A stretch of DNA of 64,000 bases from Woeseiaceae bacterium. GTDB lineage: Bacteria > Pseudomonadota > Gammaproteobacteria > Steroidobacterales > Woeseiaceae. The stretch is from positions 744,356 to 808,355 of the forward strand of contig JAJFKT010000026.1 in assembly GCA_021773075.1 (NCBI GenBank), read 5' to 3'. Made by a program: the position numbers and the translations under genes. Under the pieces are notes generated by a model. It did no database searches and was not told where the DNA came from. It saw nothing but the letters and a program-made list of their open reading frames with translations. Each line of letters starts with the position of its first letter. The first letter of the stretch is position 1. This document shows positions 37,615 to 46,692 of this stretch, piece by piece.

Positions 37615-37620
37615 TATAAT
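37615..37620 (+). promoter_or_regulatory. Candidate -10 box of the export/XrtA operon
   Basis: TATAAT, identical to the sigma-70 consensus, lies 127 bases before the EpsE-like gene with no recognisable -35 box at the usual distance. Its spacing from the CRP-like palindrome supports an activator-dependent promoter. The long leader of about 120 bases that would follow has no recognised element. Confidence 0.5.
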
Positions 37621-37746
37621 CAACTGGCTGTACTGGACATCGGATATTTTCAGACTACTTGGTCGGGTAGCAACCATCGAGTCGCTTTTCGCCGGAATTC
37701 TAGCTGCACGACTGTGCGGCGCTTGGACTAGGAACAATAAATACGT

Positions 37747-38370
37747 ATGAACCTCAGAGTTATTTTCGCAATCTTGATCGTGGGCTCACTGACGGCTTGT
37801 AGCGGTATACAAACACTGCCATCGAGTTCAGCGTCGGCTCCGGCAAGCGATGGTGAAATTGATCAGTCGAATTATCGTATTGGCCCCGGCGATACGCTGG
37901 AGGTTTTCGTGTGGCGTAATCCTGAAATATCGACGACGATCGAAGTGCGACCCGACGGCATGATCTCGACACCGCTCGTCGAGGACATGGTTGCCGTCGA
38001 CAAGACGCCAACACAACTTGCTCGAGATATGGAAGGCGTACTTGCTACTTACATTAAGTCTCCTTCCGTCAACATCATTGTTTCCGGATTTCAAGGTACG
38101 CCGGGAAGTATGATTCGCGTTGTCGGTCAGGCACAGAATCCGCAAGCTATTCCTTACAGAGAGGGAATGACGATTCTCGATGTCATGATTGCCGTCGGTG
38201 GGTTGGGGGAATTCGCCGCGGGCAACAAGGCGAAATTAGTGCGAAACGTCAACGGGACACCCCAACAGTACCGAGTGCGACTGGGTGATTTACTCAACAA
38301 AGGTGATATCGAAGAAAATGTTGCGATTGAGCCTGGCGATGTAATTATTATTCCCGAATCATTTTTCTAG
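37747..38370 (+). CDS. Polysaccharide export lipoprotein (XrtA-associated EpsE-like)
   Basis: A 207-residue lipoprotein with lipobox LTAC, C18, after a short signal peptide. A Poly_export domain begins near residue 45 (YRIGPGDTLEVFVW) with the typical DGMISTPLV strand, followed by one SLBB module (about 120-170) and the closing EPGDVIIIPES. The small size matches the TIGR03027-type exporter of exosortase A loci and contrasts with the 905-residue exporter at 8386. It forms the outer-membrane part of an export channel. Confidence 0.92.
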   Translation: MNLRVIFAILIVGSLTACSGIQTLPSSSASAPASDGEIDQSNYRIGPGDTLEVFVWRNPEISTTIEVRPDGMISTPLVEDMVAVDKTPTQLARDMEGVLATYIKSPSVNIIVSGFQGTPGSMIRVVGQAQNPQAIPYREGMTILDVMIAVGGLGEFAAGNKAKLVRNVNGTPQQYRVRLGDLLNKGDIEENVAIEPGDVIIIPESFF

Positions 38371-38391
38371 GGATTCCGTAACTAATCGAAC

Positions 38392-39948
38392 ATGGAAGAC
38401 ATTCTTCGACAGGTAATTGCGGAACTTAAAGGATCTTGGCGGTTTCGCTGGATATCCATGGTGGTGTCGTGGAGCATTTGCCTGTTCGGCTGGCTCGTGG
38501 TTTACGGATTGCCAGACAGTTATGAATCGGAAGCTACGGTCTATGTGGACACCACGTCGGCCCTTCGACCGTTATTGGAGAAATTGACAGTAGGTAGTGA
38601 CGTGATGAGTCGAATTGAGCTCGTGACGACTGCGATGTTGGGTCGGCCTTTGCTGGAAAGGGTTGCTCGTGAAACGGACCTACATTTACGAGCATCCTCT
38701 CGAGAGCAAATGGACCAGCTCATCGTTTCGATGCGCGCAAGAATCAGCATCCAAAACAACCCACGACGTGATCCGAACCTTTACGTAATTCGTTACCGTG
38801 ATGAAAACGCATTTTCTGCTCAAGCCGTTGTTACGGCCATGTTGAATATCTTCGTTGAGGATTCGTTGGGAGCCAATCGTCTCGGGACTAAGAAGGCTCA
38901 GGATTTCCTTAGAGACGAGCTTGCGAAAATCCAGGGTGATCTTGAGAAGTCGGAGGGGGAATTGGCTGAATTCAAGAAACGTAACGTTGGTCGAATGCCC
39001 GGAGAAGGTGGTGACTTCTTCGCCCAAATGCAGTCGAGAATGAGCGAGCTGCAGGAGACCGAGGCTGCCATTCAAGTTGCCAGCCGCCGCAAGGATGCAC
39101 TGAGACAACAATTAGCGGGGGAGCGACCGACGCTGGATACGTCATTGGGAACGCAATCTGAACTTGACGACAGGATTGCACTGAACGAGGGTCGATTGGA
39201 GGAGCTGCGACTTCGTTACACGGATCGACATCCAGACGTTATTTCGGTGCTAAGCGTACTGGAACAATTGAAAATTCAGAGACAAAAAGAGAAGGATGTT
39301 CTGCAGTCGGGCTACGGATCGGGGATTGCTTCAGACAACCCGGTTTTTCAGAATATTCAGATCGAACTGACCAATGTTAGCGTTGAGATTGAGGCGCTTC
39401 GTGAGCAGCAATCGAGTCAGGAAAAAAAGGTAAAGGATCTGAACGAACTCGTCGATGTTTTGCCCCAGGTTGAAGCTGATTTAGCCCGACTTACGCGTGA
39501 CTACGATGTCAAACGGGCGCAGTACCAGTCATTGTTACAGAGACTAAACGTTGCGGAACTGTCTGAGTCGGCCGAACAAAGCGAAGAGGTACAGTTTCGA
39601 ATAATCGACCCACCGTTATTGCCAGCCAACCCGGCCGCGCCCAATCGACCGTTGTTTCTCATTGGAGTTCTTCTCGTGGGCCTGGCCGCAGGCGGAGGCG
39701 TCTCTTTTCTGGGTAATCAATTGAAGCCTGTATTTCAAGATACCGTTACGCTGCGCAAGGTGACGGGATTGCCTGTTCTTGGTTCGGTATCGGTTATGCG
39801 AACCTCGGACCGGAGAAATAAACGATTGCAGCAGCTTGGTTCGTTTGGCATTGCTTTCATGGCACTCTGTGTTCTATGCGTTGTGGTTCTTTTGTTTCAG
39901 GAATCCGGAAGTATCATTGTTCGTTCTCTAATCGGACGTGGCGCCTAG
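38392..39948 (+). CDS. XrtA-system chain-length determinant protein
   Basis: A 518-residue Wzz/GumC-type protein: helix at about 20-42, YESEATVYVDT segment, a long coiled-coil region (about 165-400), and a C-terminal helix near 425-445 after a PANPAAPNRP segment; a further helix ends the protein. This matches the TIGR03007-type chain-length proteins of exosortase A loci. It has no fused kinase; the separate kinase starts three bases downstream. Together they would control polymer length and export at the inner membrane. Confidence 0.9.
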   Translation: MEDILRQVIAELKGSWRFRWISMVVSWSICLFGWLVVYGLPDSYESEATVYVDTTSALRPLLEKLTVGSDVMSRIELVTTAMLGRPLLERVARETDLHLRASSREQMDQLIVSMRARISIQNNPRRDPNLYVIRYRDENAFSAQAVVTAMLNIFVEDSLGANRLGTKKAQDFLRDELAKIQGDLEKSEGELAEFKKRNVGRMPGEGGDFFAQMQSRMSELQETEAAIQVASRRKDALRQQLAGERPTLDTSLGTQSELDDRIALNEGRLEELRLRYTDRHPDVISVLSVLEQLKIQRQKEKDVLQSGYGSGIASDNPVFQNIQIELTNVSVEIEALREQQSSQEKKVKDLNELVDVLPQVEADLARLTRDYDVKRAQYQSLLQRLNVAELSESAEQSEEVQFRIIDPPLLPANPAAPNRPLFLIGVLLVGLAAGGGVSFLGNQLKPVFQDTVTLRKVTGLPVLGSVSVMRTSDRRNKRLQQLGSFGIAFMALCVLCVVVLLFQESGSIIVRSLIGRGA

Positions 39949-39951
39949 ACC

Positions 39952-40854
39952 ATGAGCAAGATTCAGGATGCATTGCGGAAAATCCAGTCAGTCAAGACGG
40001 CCCCGGTCGAAGTTGTTGCTATAGAGCCAGCCGACGATTCTGCATCGATAGGCCAGGTTGTTGATGAACGTGATGCAACCGGTATCAGAATCAAACCGAC
40101 TGATGGCGGGTTGGTTATGGTAAATCGGGAAATGTTACGTGATGCAGGATACTTAGCTCCTATGGAGCAGGAACGCCATCTTGCCGAACAATACCGCATG
40201 TTGAAACGTCCGCTTTTGAACAACGCTTCTGGACGCGGGCTGGAAATGGGTGAAGAGGCTAACCTCATAATGGTAACGAGCGCGTTGCCAGGCGATGGAA
40301 AGACGTTTAATTGCATAAATCTCGCTTTGAGTATGGCGGTCGAAAAGGACGTATCTGTTCTACTCGTCGACGCAGACGTTGCCAAGCCGCACGTAAGCCA
40401 GTTATTTGGAATAGAACAACAGCCTGGTTTAACGGATTTGCTGAAAGACAAGGGTAGGGATGTCGACTCAGTCGTCTTGAGAACCGACATACCGGGACTT
40501 CGAATTTTGTCCGCAGGGTGTCACGATGAACATGCGACCGAGCTGTTGGCTAGTCGACGTATGGAGAAGGTTCTCGGAGTGCTATCGAAGGCATATTCGG
40601 ACAGGATAGTCATATTCGATTCTCCCCCGATTTTGGCGACCAGTGAGTCGCACGTGCTCGCGAACCAAATGGGCCAGATCGTGATGGTAGTTTGCGCTGC
40701 TCGCACGCCGCAGAAGGCTGTTCTGGATGCGCTCGATTTTCTCGATGAGTCCAAACCGATAAATCTGATTTTTAACCAATCCGCTTCCCGACTTGGGGCA
40801 GGCGAATACGGGTCGGACCAGTATGGTTACGGGTCGAGAAGCACAGGTGAGTGA
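39952..40854 (+). CDS. Bacterial tyrosine autokinase, XrtA-associated
   Basis: A 300-residue cytoplasmic BY-kinase. Walker A is PGDGKT near 110-115, Walker A' is LLVDADVAKPH near 138-148, and Walker B is IVIFDSPPIL near 219-228. The C-terminus has a small tyrosine cluster (YGSDQYGYGS), the usual autophosphorylation tail. It matches the TIGR03018-type partner of the preceding chain-length protein. The stop overlaps the possible GTG start of the barrel gene. Confidence 0.92.
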   Translation: MSKIQDALRKIQSVKTAPVEVVAIEPADDSASIGQVVDERDATGIRIKPTDGGLVMVNREMLRDAGYLAPMEQERHLAEQYRMLKRPLLNNASGRGLEMGEEANLIMVTSALPGDGKTFNCINLALSMAVEKDVSVLLVDADVAKPHVSQLFGIEQQPGLTDLLKDKGRDVDSVVLRTDIPGLRILSAGCHDEHATELLASRRMEKVLGVLSKAYSDRIVIFDSPPILATSESHVLANQMGQIVMVVCAARTPQKAVLDALDFLDESKPINLIFNQSASRLGAGEYGSDQYGYGSRSTGE

Positions 40855-40856
40855 GT

Positions 40857-42140
40857 ATGAAGACCGCTACACAGAAGAAAGTAACCGTAATTGTCTTGGC
40901 TTCAGCGCTTTCATTTCCCTGCGTTGCCGCAGAAATCGATTATGAGATCCAGTTTGGTGCATCGAGAAATGACAATATTGCACGAACTGAAACAGCGGAA
41001 ATTGAAGAGACGATTGCGTTAGTAGGCCTCGAGCTTGACTTGCAGCACGTGTCGAAGCGGTTAGAGCTGGGTATTGCCACCAACCTTGAGTACCGAAACT
41101 ATACAGACAATACTTTTGATGATGAAGTCGTAGGCTCACTCAACGCTGATTTGTTCCTCAAGCTTGTGCCTGACGTTTTTAGTTGGGTATTTCAAGAGCA
41201 ATTCGGAAACGTACAGACCAATCCATTTGAGGCCAATACTGAACCGAACAGGCAGGATATTAACCGCTTCTCTACGGGGCCAGATCTGCGTATTCGGATG
41301 GGATCCGTAACAAGTGTCGAGATTGCCGGGCGATATTCCGCCAATAGTTTCGAGGTGGGCGATTTGGATAGCGACACCTTGAATGGTCAGCTTGCACTGG
41401 TTCGTTCATTGTCCTCACGGAGCTCGCTTTCGCTCAACTTATCGGCCGATCGAATTGAGTTCGATGACGAAATTGCGAATAGTAACTACGACCGACAAAC
41501 TGTATTTGTCGGCTTTCAGAGCGCAGTCTCTCGTGGATCACTCACGCTGAATTTGGGCTACAACGAGATACACGACAATGGTGCTACTTTTGACGGTAGC
41601 CTGGTAGGTCTGGAGTGGACTCGGGATATTTCGTCCAGTACGACATTCCGGGTTGCATATGATCAGCGTTTGTCCGATGTCGCTGACAGTTTTGGTCGGA
41701 ACCAGGCGCCCGGCCCTGGCTTCGGCGATGTTCAACAAACGCCAGGCGTCAGCGACCCTTTTGAAAACAATCAGTTTTCCGCGGGAGTCGATTTTTCTCG
41801 AGGTGGAAATAGCCTTTTTGTGGCAGCCTCATTCAGCGAGGACGAATTCCTTACACTCGGCAATCTGGATCGAAACTGGACGGACATTCGAGCCGGTGTA
41901 TCACGAACTCTGGGATCCGCATGGCAATTTCGCTTAGGCGGAAGTTTCAGAAAAACTGAGTTCGACCTTTCAGGGCGCGAGGATGACGATTTGACTTATG
42001 GACTGGGGCTTTCGCGGCAACTCAGTCGAACGCTTGGAATTAATCTCGATTGGGCACGAAATGATCGTGACAGTAGCGACATTGGATTTTCTTACGTTGA
42101 AAATGTCATCAACCTCTCGTTCAGTTATTCGCGGAACTAG
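40857..42140 (+). CDS. Outer-membrane beta-barrel protein of the XrtA system
   Basis: A 427-residue protein from ATG 40857; a GTG at 40851 overlaps the kinase stop, but the ATG has GGTGAG five bases before it. A signal peptide ends near VAAEID. The rest alternates charged and aromatic strands (LDLQHVSKRLELGIATN and similar) and ends in a barrel-like NLSFSYSRN. Length and place fit TIGR03016-type barrels of exosortase A loci, which may take part in export or anchoring at the outer membrane. The role is not established. Confidence 0.86.
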   Translation: MKTATQKKVTVIVLASALSFPCVAAEIDYEIQFGASRNDNIARTETAEIEETIALVGLELDLQHVSKRLELGIATNLEYRNYTDNTFDDEVVGSLNADLFLKLVPDVFSWVFQEQFGNVQTNPFEANTEPNRQDINRFSTGPDLRIRMGSVTSVEIAGRYSANSFEVGDLDSDTLNGQLALVRSLSSRSSLSLNLSADRIEFDDEIANSNYDRQTVFVGFQSAVSRGSLTLNLGYNEIHDNGATFDGSLVGLEWTRDISSSTTFRVAYDQRLSDVADSFGRNQAPGPGFGDVQQTPGVSDPFENNQFSAGVDFSRGGNSLFVAASFSEDEFLTLGNLDRNWTDIRAGVSRTLGSAWQFRLGGSFRKTEFDLSGREDDDLTYGLGLSRQLSRTLGINLDWARNDRDSSDIGFSYVENVINLSFSYSRN

Positions 42141-42190
42141 CCCCTTCATTGGCCGGATTTCTTGTCGATATCCCGTGTTGAGACGAATCT

Positions 42191-43744
42191 GTGGATGACC
42201 AGGCGCGGGCGTATGGTTTGAATATTAGTGCTCGTAACTGGAGCAGTTTCGTCGCATTTGTGGTTGTGGCTATTGTTTGTTTCACCTATTCGTCCACCAT
42301 CCGATTGTTGATCACTGCGTGGCAAGAAACCGATGGCTACTCCCATGGATTCTTCTTGGCACCGATATCATTGTTATTGGTAATTCGGGTGGCAAGAGGG
42401 TTCCGACCTGACGCGCACTGGATGCCGTGGTGGATAATGTTGCTAGCTGTGTTTTCCGGCGTTACCTGGCTGCTAGGTTCTGCGTCGGCTACACAATCGG
42501 TTCAAATGGTATCGCTGCTGTTACTGATCTACTGTGCTCTATTGTCGGTATACGGACCTTCTCGTTGGCAAGAGTTCGTTGCGCCTGTTGGCTTGTTGGG
42601 ATTTTCAATTCCAATATTCGGTTTCATCGTTCCACAGCTCAAGGTCGTGACTGTTTTCATCATCTCGGTTTGGTTGAGATGGACCGGACGGTCCGCCTAT
42701 ATAGACGGCGACTTCGTGTTCGTGCGAGCCGGAACTTTTGAGATTGCTGCGGGTTGCGCCGGTGTGCACTACCTGGTCGTTTCACTGACCATTGGCTTCT
42801 TGTATAGCTACTTAAACATTAAAGCGATCGGGGTCCGGGTTATTTTCATGGGTGTTGCGGCGGCTCTTGCGCTGGTCGCCAACTGGGTGAGAGTTTTCAT
42901 AATCATCACGGTTGGTGACATTACTGAGATGCAACACTATCTCGTTACGGTGGATCATTATTATTTCGGGTGGTTTGTCTACACGCTCTTTCTAATTCCA
43001 CTACCATTTATTGCCACCTATTTGCAGCGCGTAGTGCCGTGCCACGCATTTCTTGAAGCTCTTGAAAGTTGCTTGTCGAGGTGGGGGCGATCGAGTGGAG
43101 ATAGGCAGAGGCGCGTCGCTATGGCGAGCAGTTTGCTGTTAATTTCTTTTGTCGTTTTTCCTGCCTTGTTCGCGGAAGCAGTTTTCGGACGGGAAAACAC
43201 GCGACCGGCATATTTGATTGATTTACCTGAGACACTCGGTGGATGGCATCGCTCAAAACTGCCATCGGGTCGAGCAGCGATTGCGCCGCATTTTGTTGGT
43301 GCGGAGTCGGAAGTTACTCATCAATACGATCAAGATGAACAGCGCATACTGCTATATCTGAACCATTATACGAAACAGGTACAAGGTGCCGAATTAGTTG
43401 GCTACGAAAACGAGTGGTACGCCAATGAGTGGCGCGTCGAGGCGAGGTCGAGGCTCGTTTTTGATGTTGGGAACGTGACATATCGCTTTGAGCTTGAGCA
43501 GGTCAGATTCATGAGTAGCAGGTACTTGGTCGCTCATGCTTATTCGGTCGGCAACAAGATAATCGATAAGCCCTGGCTAGCAAAAGTTTACGGCGGAATA
43601 AACAGGCTGGCGGGTAAACCGATCGGCGGTGCCGTAGCGGTCATGTCGCTGTGTGGCCATGATTGCATACAGTCGGAAACGAATATTCGAAATTTCCTGC
43701 TTACCGCGACGGGAACAGTCGTTCGCGTGATCAGTGATAGTTGA
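42191..43744 (+). CDS. xrtA: Exosortase A with fused EpsI domain
   Basis: A 517-residue protein. Residues 1-310 are an eight-helix exosortase with the catalytic set C189 (AAGCAGVHYL), R234 (NWVRVFIII) and H256 (DHYYFGW). Residues about 320-510 are an EpsI-type domain (DUF3485) outside the membrane, often a separate gene. Exosortases cut and anchor PEP-CTERM proteins and are linked to exopolysaccharide production. The start is GTG 42191 after a 50-base gap. No PEP-CTERM substrate was found in the window. Confidence 0.94.
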   Translation: MDDQARAYGLNISARNWSSFVAFVVVAIVCFTYSSTIRLLITAWQETDGYSHGFFLAPISLLLVIRVARGFRPDAHWMPWWIMLLAVFSGVTWLLGSASATQSVQMVSLLLLIYCALLSVYGPSRWQEFVAPVGLLGFSIPIFGFIVPQLKVVTVFIISVWLRWTGRSAYIDGDFVFVRAGTFEIAAGCAGVHYLVVSLTIGFLYSYLNIKAIGVRVIFMGVAAALALVANWVRVFIIITVGDITEMQHYLVTVDHYYFGWFVYTLFLIPLPFIATYLQRVVPCHAFLEALESCLSRWGRSSGDRQRRVAMASSLLLISFVVFPALFAEAVFGRENTRPAYLIDLPETLGGWHRSKLPSGRAAIAPHFVGAESEVTHQYDQDEQRILLYLNHYTKQVQGAELVGYENEWYANEWRVEARSRLVFDVGNVTYRFELEQVRFMSSRYLVAHAYSVGNKIIDKPWLAKVYGGINRLAGKPIGGAVAVMSLCGHDCIQSETNIRNFLLTATGTVVRVISDS

Positions 43745-44860
43745 GTGAATAGCATGGCCAATTCGCGAGGTACAATCTGTGTGGCCCTGTACTCTCTAAA
43801 TGTGGGGGGCTCCGAGAAGCTGGGAATTGACCTGATCCGAAGCTTCATTGACAGTAATTACAAAGTTGTTTGTTGTGCAACCCGAAAAGCTGAGGGACCT
43901 TTGGCGGAAACGTTGCGAGAGTGGAACGTGCCGCACTTGGCACTTGCCCTGGAAGCGAGGACCAGAATTGGGCGTATATTCGGGAAACGTCGACTGAGAA
44001 AGTGGCTCATTGAACAGCGAGTCGATTGTATTCATGCACATCACTTCAGTGTGTATTCCGATGTTCATCGCGCAGCGCGAACGGCCGGAATTGCCATTCA
44101 AATTGTGACTGAGCATACGGCAGATGTGGTGGTTAATGAGCCGAAATACCGCAAGGTGGTAGCATTATTGGCCCCCAAAGCAAGCCATATCGTCGCTATT
44201 AATGATGGCGTTAGGAACGCGATTTGTGAAGTTGCCGGCGCATCAAATGTTTCAATATCGGTCATAGAAAATGGCATCGACACGAACCGATTTTCGCCCG
44301 CAGACAATAGCCGGCATGGTGTCGAAGTGTCCGTCATTTGGCTTGGAAGGCTCCACCCTGACAAAGATATCCTGACGGGATTGCGTGCGTTCCAAGTAGC
44401 ACTCGGGCGCACAGACGTACCATTGCATTTGCGTGTTGTCGGCGGAGGTGAGGACGAGCATTTGGCAAAAGATTTCGTCGCGAAAAATGGCTTGGGCCAG
44501 CAGGTCACATTCGTAGGCGAGGTAAGGGATGTCGTCGAATGGTTGAAGAAGAGTGATATTTTCTTTATGTCTTCTCGAACGGAGGGAACGCCGCTAGCTT
44601 TGCTGGAAGCCATGAGTTGTGGATTGCCAACAGTTGCCACGAGTGTCGGCGGGATCCCCGGGACCGTTTCGAATGCGTCGGCCGATCTTTCACCGGCCGG
44701 TGACGTGGAAGGACTTGGTGCGGCGCTCGCGAATTTAGCAGAATCGACAGGTACGCGGGAGGCAATGGGTATCGCCGCGCGCGAAATTGTTGTCCGCAAC
44801 TATTCAGATAAGCTGATGATCGAAAAATATCTCCACTTGTTGGGAAAATCAGAGGATTGA
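43745..44860 (+). CDS. Family 4 glycosyltransferase (XrtA locus)
   Basis: A 371-residue GT-B enzyme with LNVGGSEKL near the N-terminus, HAHHFSVY near 98-105, a VIENGIDTNRFSP acceptor-donor hinge, WLGRLHPDKD near 198-207 and the SRTEGTPLALLEAM acidic-pair motif near 278-291. The GTG at 43745 directly follows the stop of xrtA; ATG 43754 is an alternative. Resembles the exosortase-A-linked GT4 enzymes (TIGR03088 type), but donor and linkage are unknown. Confidence 0.87.
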   Translation: MNSMANSRGTICVALYSLNVGGSEKLGIDLIRSFIDSNYKVVCCATRKAEGPLAETLREWNVPHLALALEARTRIGRIFGKRRLRKWLIEQRVDCIHAHHFSVYSDVHRAARTAGIAIQIVTEHTADVVVNEPKYRKVVALLAPKASHIVAINDGVRNAICEVAGASNVSISVIENGIDTNRFSPADNSRHGVEVSVIWLGRLHPDKDILTGLRAFQVALGRTDVPLHLRVVGGGEDEHLAKDFVAKNGLGQQVTFVGEVRDVVEWLKKSDIFFMSSRTEGTPLALLEAMSCGLPTVATSVGGIPGTVSNASADLSPAGDVEGLGAALANLAESTGTREAMGIAAREIVVRNYSDKLMIEKYLHLLGKSED

Positions 44861-44861
44861 T

Positions 44862-45449
44862 ATGCGTTCTGCGATCAAAAGGCTCAGTAACCTGCTTTCC
44901 TTATTGCTAGTGAGCCCGATTGCTGTGCCGGTGTTGCTAAGTGCTCGCTGGGATTCAGGGGACAAAGTTTTTCAGTTTGGAAGCCACGTCATGAGTATAT
45001 TCCCGGGAATTCCCGGTGAGTACTTACGCCGAGCATTTTACTGGGTAACGCTAGGTGGTGAATGGCCGGGACCGACAGTTCTTTTCGGAACAATATTCGC
45101 GCAACGTGACACACATATCGGCAGGGAAGTTTACATAGGGGCATTCTGCAATATTGGTTCGTGCACTATCGAGAATGATGTTCTCATCGGCAGCAATGTA
45201 ATTATTGCGAGTCCGAAAATGCACTTGTTTGATCGCCTCGATGTTCCGATTAGACATCAGGGTGGTGAGATCGTGGACATTTCAATTGGACAAGGTGCCT
45301 GGCTCGGAAACGGCTGTGTTGTATTGAATAATGTGGGAGACGGTGCAGTCGTAGCGGCCGGTGCTGTGATCGTAAATGATTGTGAGAGTAACGGTATTTA
45401 TGGTGGAAACCCGGCTCGACTCATTCGAATGCGTGGTGCAAAAACATGA
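44862..45449 (+). CDS. Hexapeptide-repeat acyltransferase
   Basis: A 195-residue left-handed beta-helix protein. Hexapeptide repeats run from about residue 80 to 175 (THIGREVYIGAFCNIG, SIGQGAWLGNGCVVL, GAVVAAGAVIV), with a YGGNPARLI ending typical of the LpxA/NodL group. An N-terminal hydrophobic segment (about 10-28) may bind the membrane. It probably O-acetylates a polymer sugar using acetyl-CoA. It overlaps possible early starts of the next gene, which I reject. Confidence 0.85.
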   Translation: MRSAIKRLSNLLSLLLVSPIAVPVLLSARWDSGDKVFQFGSHVMSIFPGIPGEYLRRAFYWVTLGGEWPGPTVLFGTIFAQRDTHIGREVYIGAFCNIGSCTIENDVLIGSNVIIASPKMHLFDRLDVPIRHQGGEIVDISIGQGAWLGNGCVVLNNVGDGAVVAAGAVIVNDCESNGIYGGNPARLIRMRGAKT

Positions 45450-45465
45450 AATTGGTAAGGTAGAC

Positions 45466-46692
45466 GTGGGGCTGACGGAGAAAACGGATTTGTCGGCGGT
45501 TCGATGCGCATTATTGGACCCGTCTAATTTCACGCCGCCATATGACCAGGCGCTTTGCGCGTCACTGAGTGATCTTGGATTGCAGGTTACATGGTTCGGA
45601 AGGGCAATTCGTGCTGACGACCCTTTTGGAACTGACGGGCACCTCCCGGAGCCATTTTTCTACAGGCTCAGTGAGCGGCTCAGAGGGCGGGCGCCGAATT
45701 TCATTGGTCTCTTGGTCAAGGCAGTTGAACACACGTACAACATGGCGAAGCTGCCACATGAGCTAATTCGCCGGAAATTTGACGTTGTCCACTTTCAATG
45801 GACCCCGATTCCATTGCTAGATCACAGAGTTATCCGGAAAATCCGCAAGAGCATTCCCGTCATACTTACAGTACATGACACAGCGATATTTCATGGCAAC
45901 TCAAGTCACACCGCGCAACGCCACGGTTGGGACAAGGTATTGCGCGGGGTTGACGCCGTAATTGTTCATGTGAACTCCGTAATTGAATCGCTAGTTGATT
46001 TGGGGGTTGAAAGGAATCGTATTCATCTGATACCGCACCCGATTTTTCCAAAACCGGATAAAGACATAATTGACTCGGCGCTCGTGAAATACTCATCGGA
46101 GTCGCTGGGCTTCTGCGACGGAAAAGTAAATTTCCTATTGTTTGGCCGGCTCGCCCCGTATAAGGGATTGGACACATTATTGGCGGCGCTTGAGAAAATA
46201 CCATCGGAGACTAAGACGCGTATGCGCGTCGTACTTGCCGGTCGTGCTGCATTTGACGTAGCGACTTTCCGTCAAGAAATTGAAGCGGCAGGGCTACAGG
46301 ACACTCTGATCATCAACGCTAAGTTTCTTCCAGAGGAAGAGCTTATCGCTTATCTGGCTCGCTGCGATGTTGCCTTATTTCCCTATCATGATATCGATGC
46401 CAGTGGCGCATTGATGCAGGCACTTCCTTATTCGCCGGCGATAATTGCGTCGCGTATAGGTGTATTTGAGGAATTATTGGATCATCAGAAAACGGCATTG
46501 CTGGTTGAACCGGCCGACGCGAAGGCCTTAGCTGAAGTGCTCGCCAGGATGGTTACTGATGAGAGCTTACGAGAATCGATTAGGGCTGAAGTCGATACCG
46601 TTACTGGGGACAAGTTGTCCTGGCCCGTCGCGGCGCGTTCAACGGCGAAACTTTATAGGCAGGCGATGGCTGTTCGAGCATCGACAGTATGA
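45466..46692 (+). CDS. Family 4 glycosyltransferase
   Basis: GTG 45466 is chosen because AAGG lies five bases before it and it avoids a 74-base overlap with the preceding gene; the frame extends upstream to an ATG at 45376. The 408-residue protein has the GT-B features HFQWTPIPLLD, IPHPIF, LFGRLAPYKGLDTLL near 220-235 and, in place of the usual acidic-pair motif, LFPYHDIDASGALMQAL near 305-321. That variation (DxDASG) is seen in some GT4 members. It ends overlapping the next start (ATGA). Confidence 0.84.
   Translation: MGLTEKTDLSAVRCALLDPSNFTPPYDQALCASLSDLGLQVTWFGRAIRADDPFGTDGHLPEPFFYRLSERLRGRAPNFIGLLVKAVEHTYNMAKLPHELIRRKFDVVHFQWTPIPLLDHRVIRKIRKSIPVILTVHDTAIFHGNSSHTAQRHGWDKVLRGVDAVIVHVNSVIESLVDLGVERNRIHLIPHPIFPKPDKDIIDSALVKYSSESLGFCDGKVNFLLFGRLAPYKGLDTLLAALEKIPSETKTRMRVVLAGRAAFDVATFRQEIEAAGLQDTLIINAKFLPEEELIAYLARCDVALFPYHDIDASGALMQALPYSPAIIASRIGVFEELLDHQKTALLVEPADAKALAEVLARMVTDESLRESIRAEVDTVTGDKLSWPVAARSTAKLYRQAMAVRASTV

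Noticed and set aside
44098..44799. A 233-codon open frame on the minus strand
   Set aside because: It lies opposite a clear GT4 glycosyltransferase and has the biased composition of an antisense frame.
45376..45465. Extended N-terminus of the glycosyltransferase from ATG 45376
   Set aside because: It would overlap the acyltransferase by 74 bases, has no ribosome-binding site and adds residues not expected for GT4; GTG 45466 has AAGG at a good distance.
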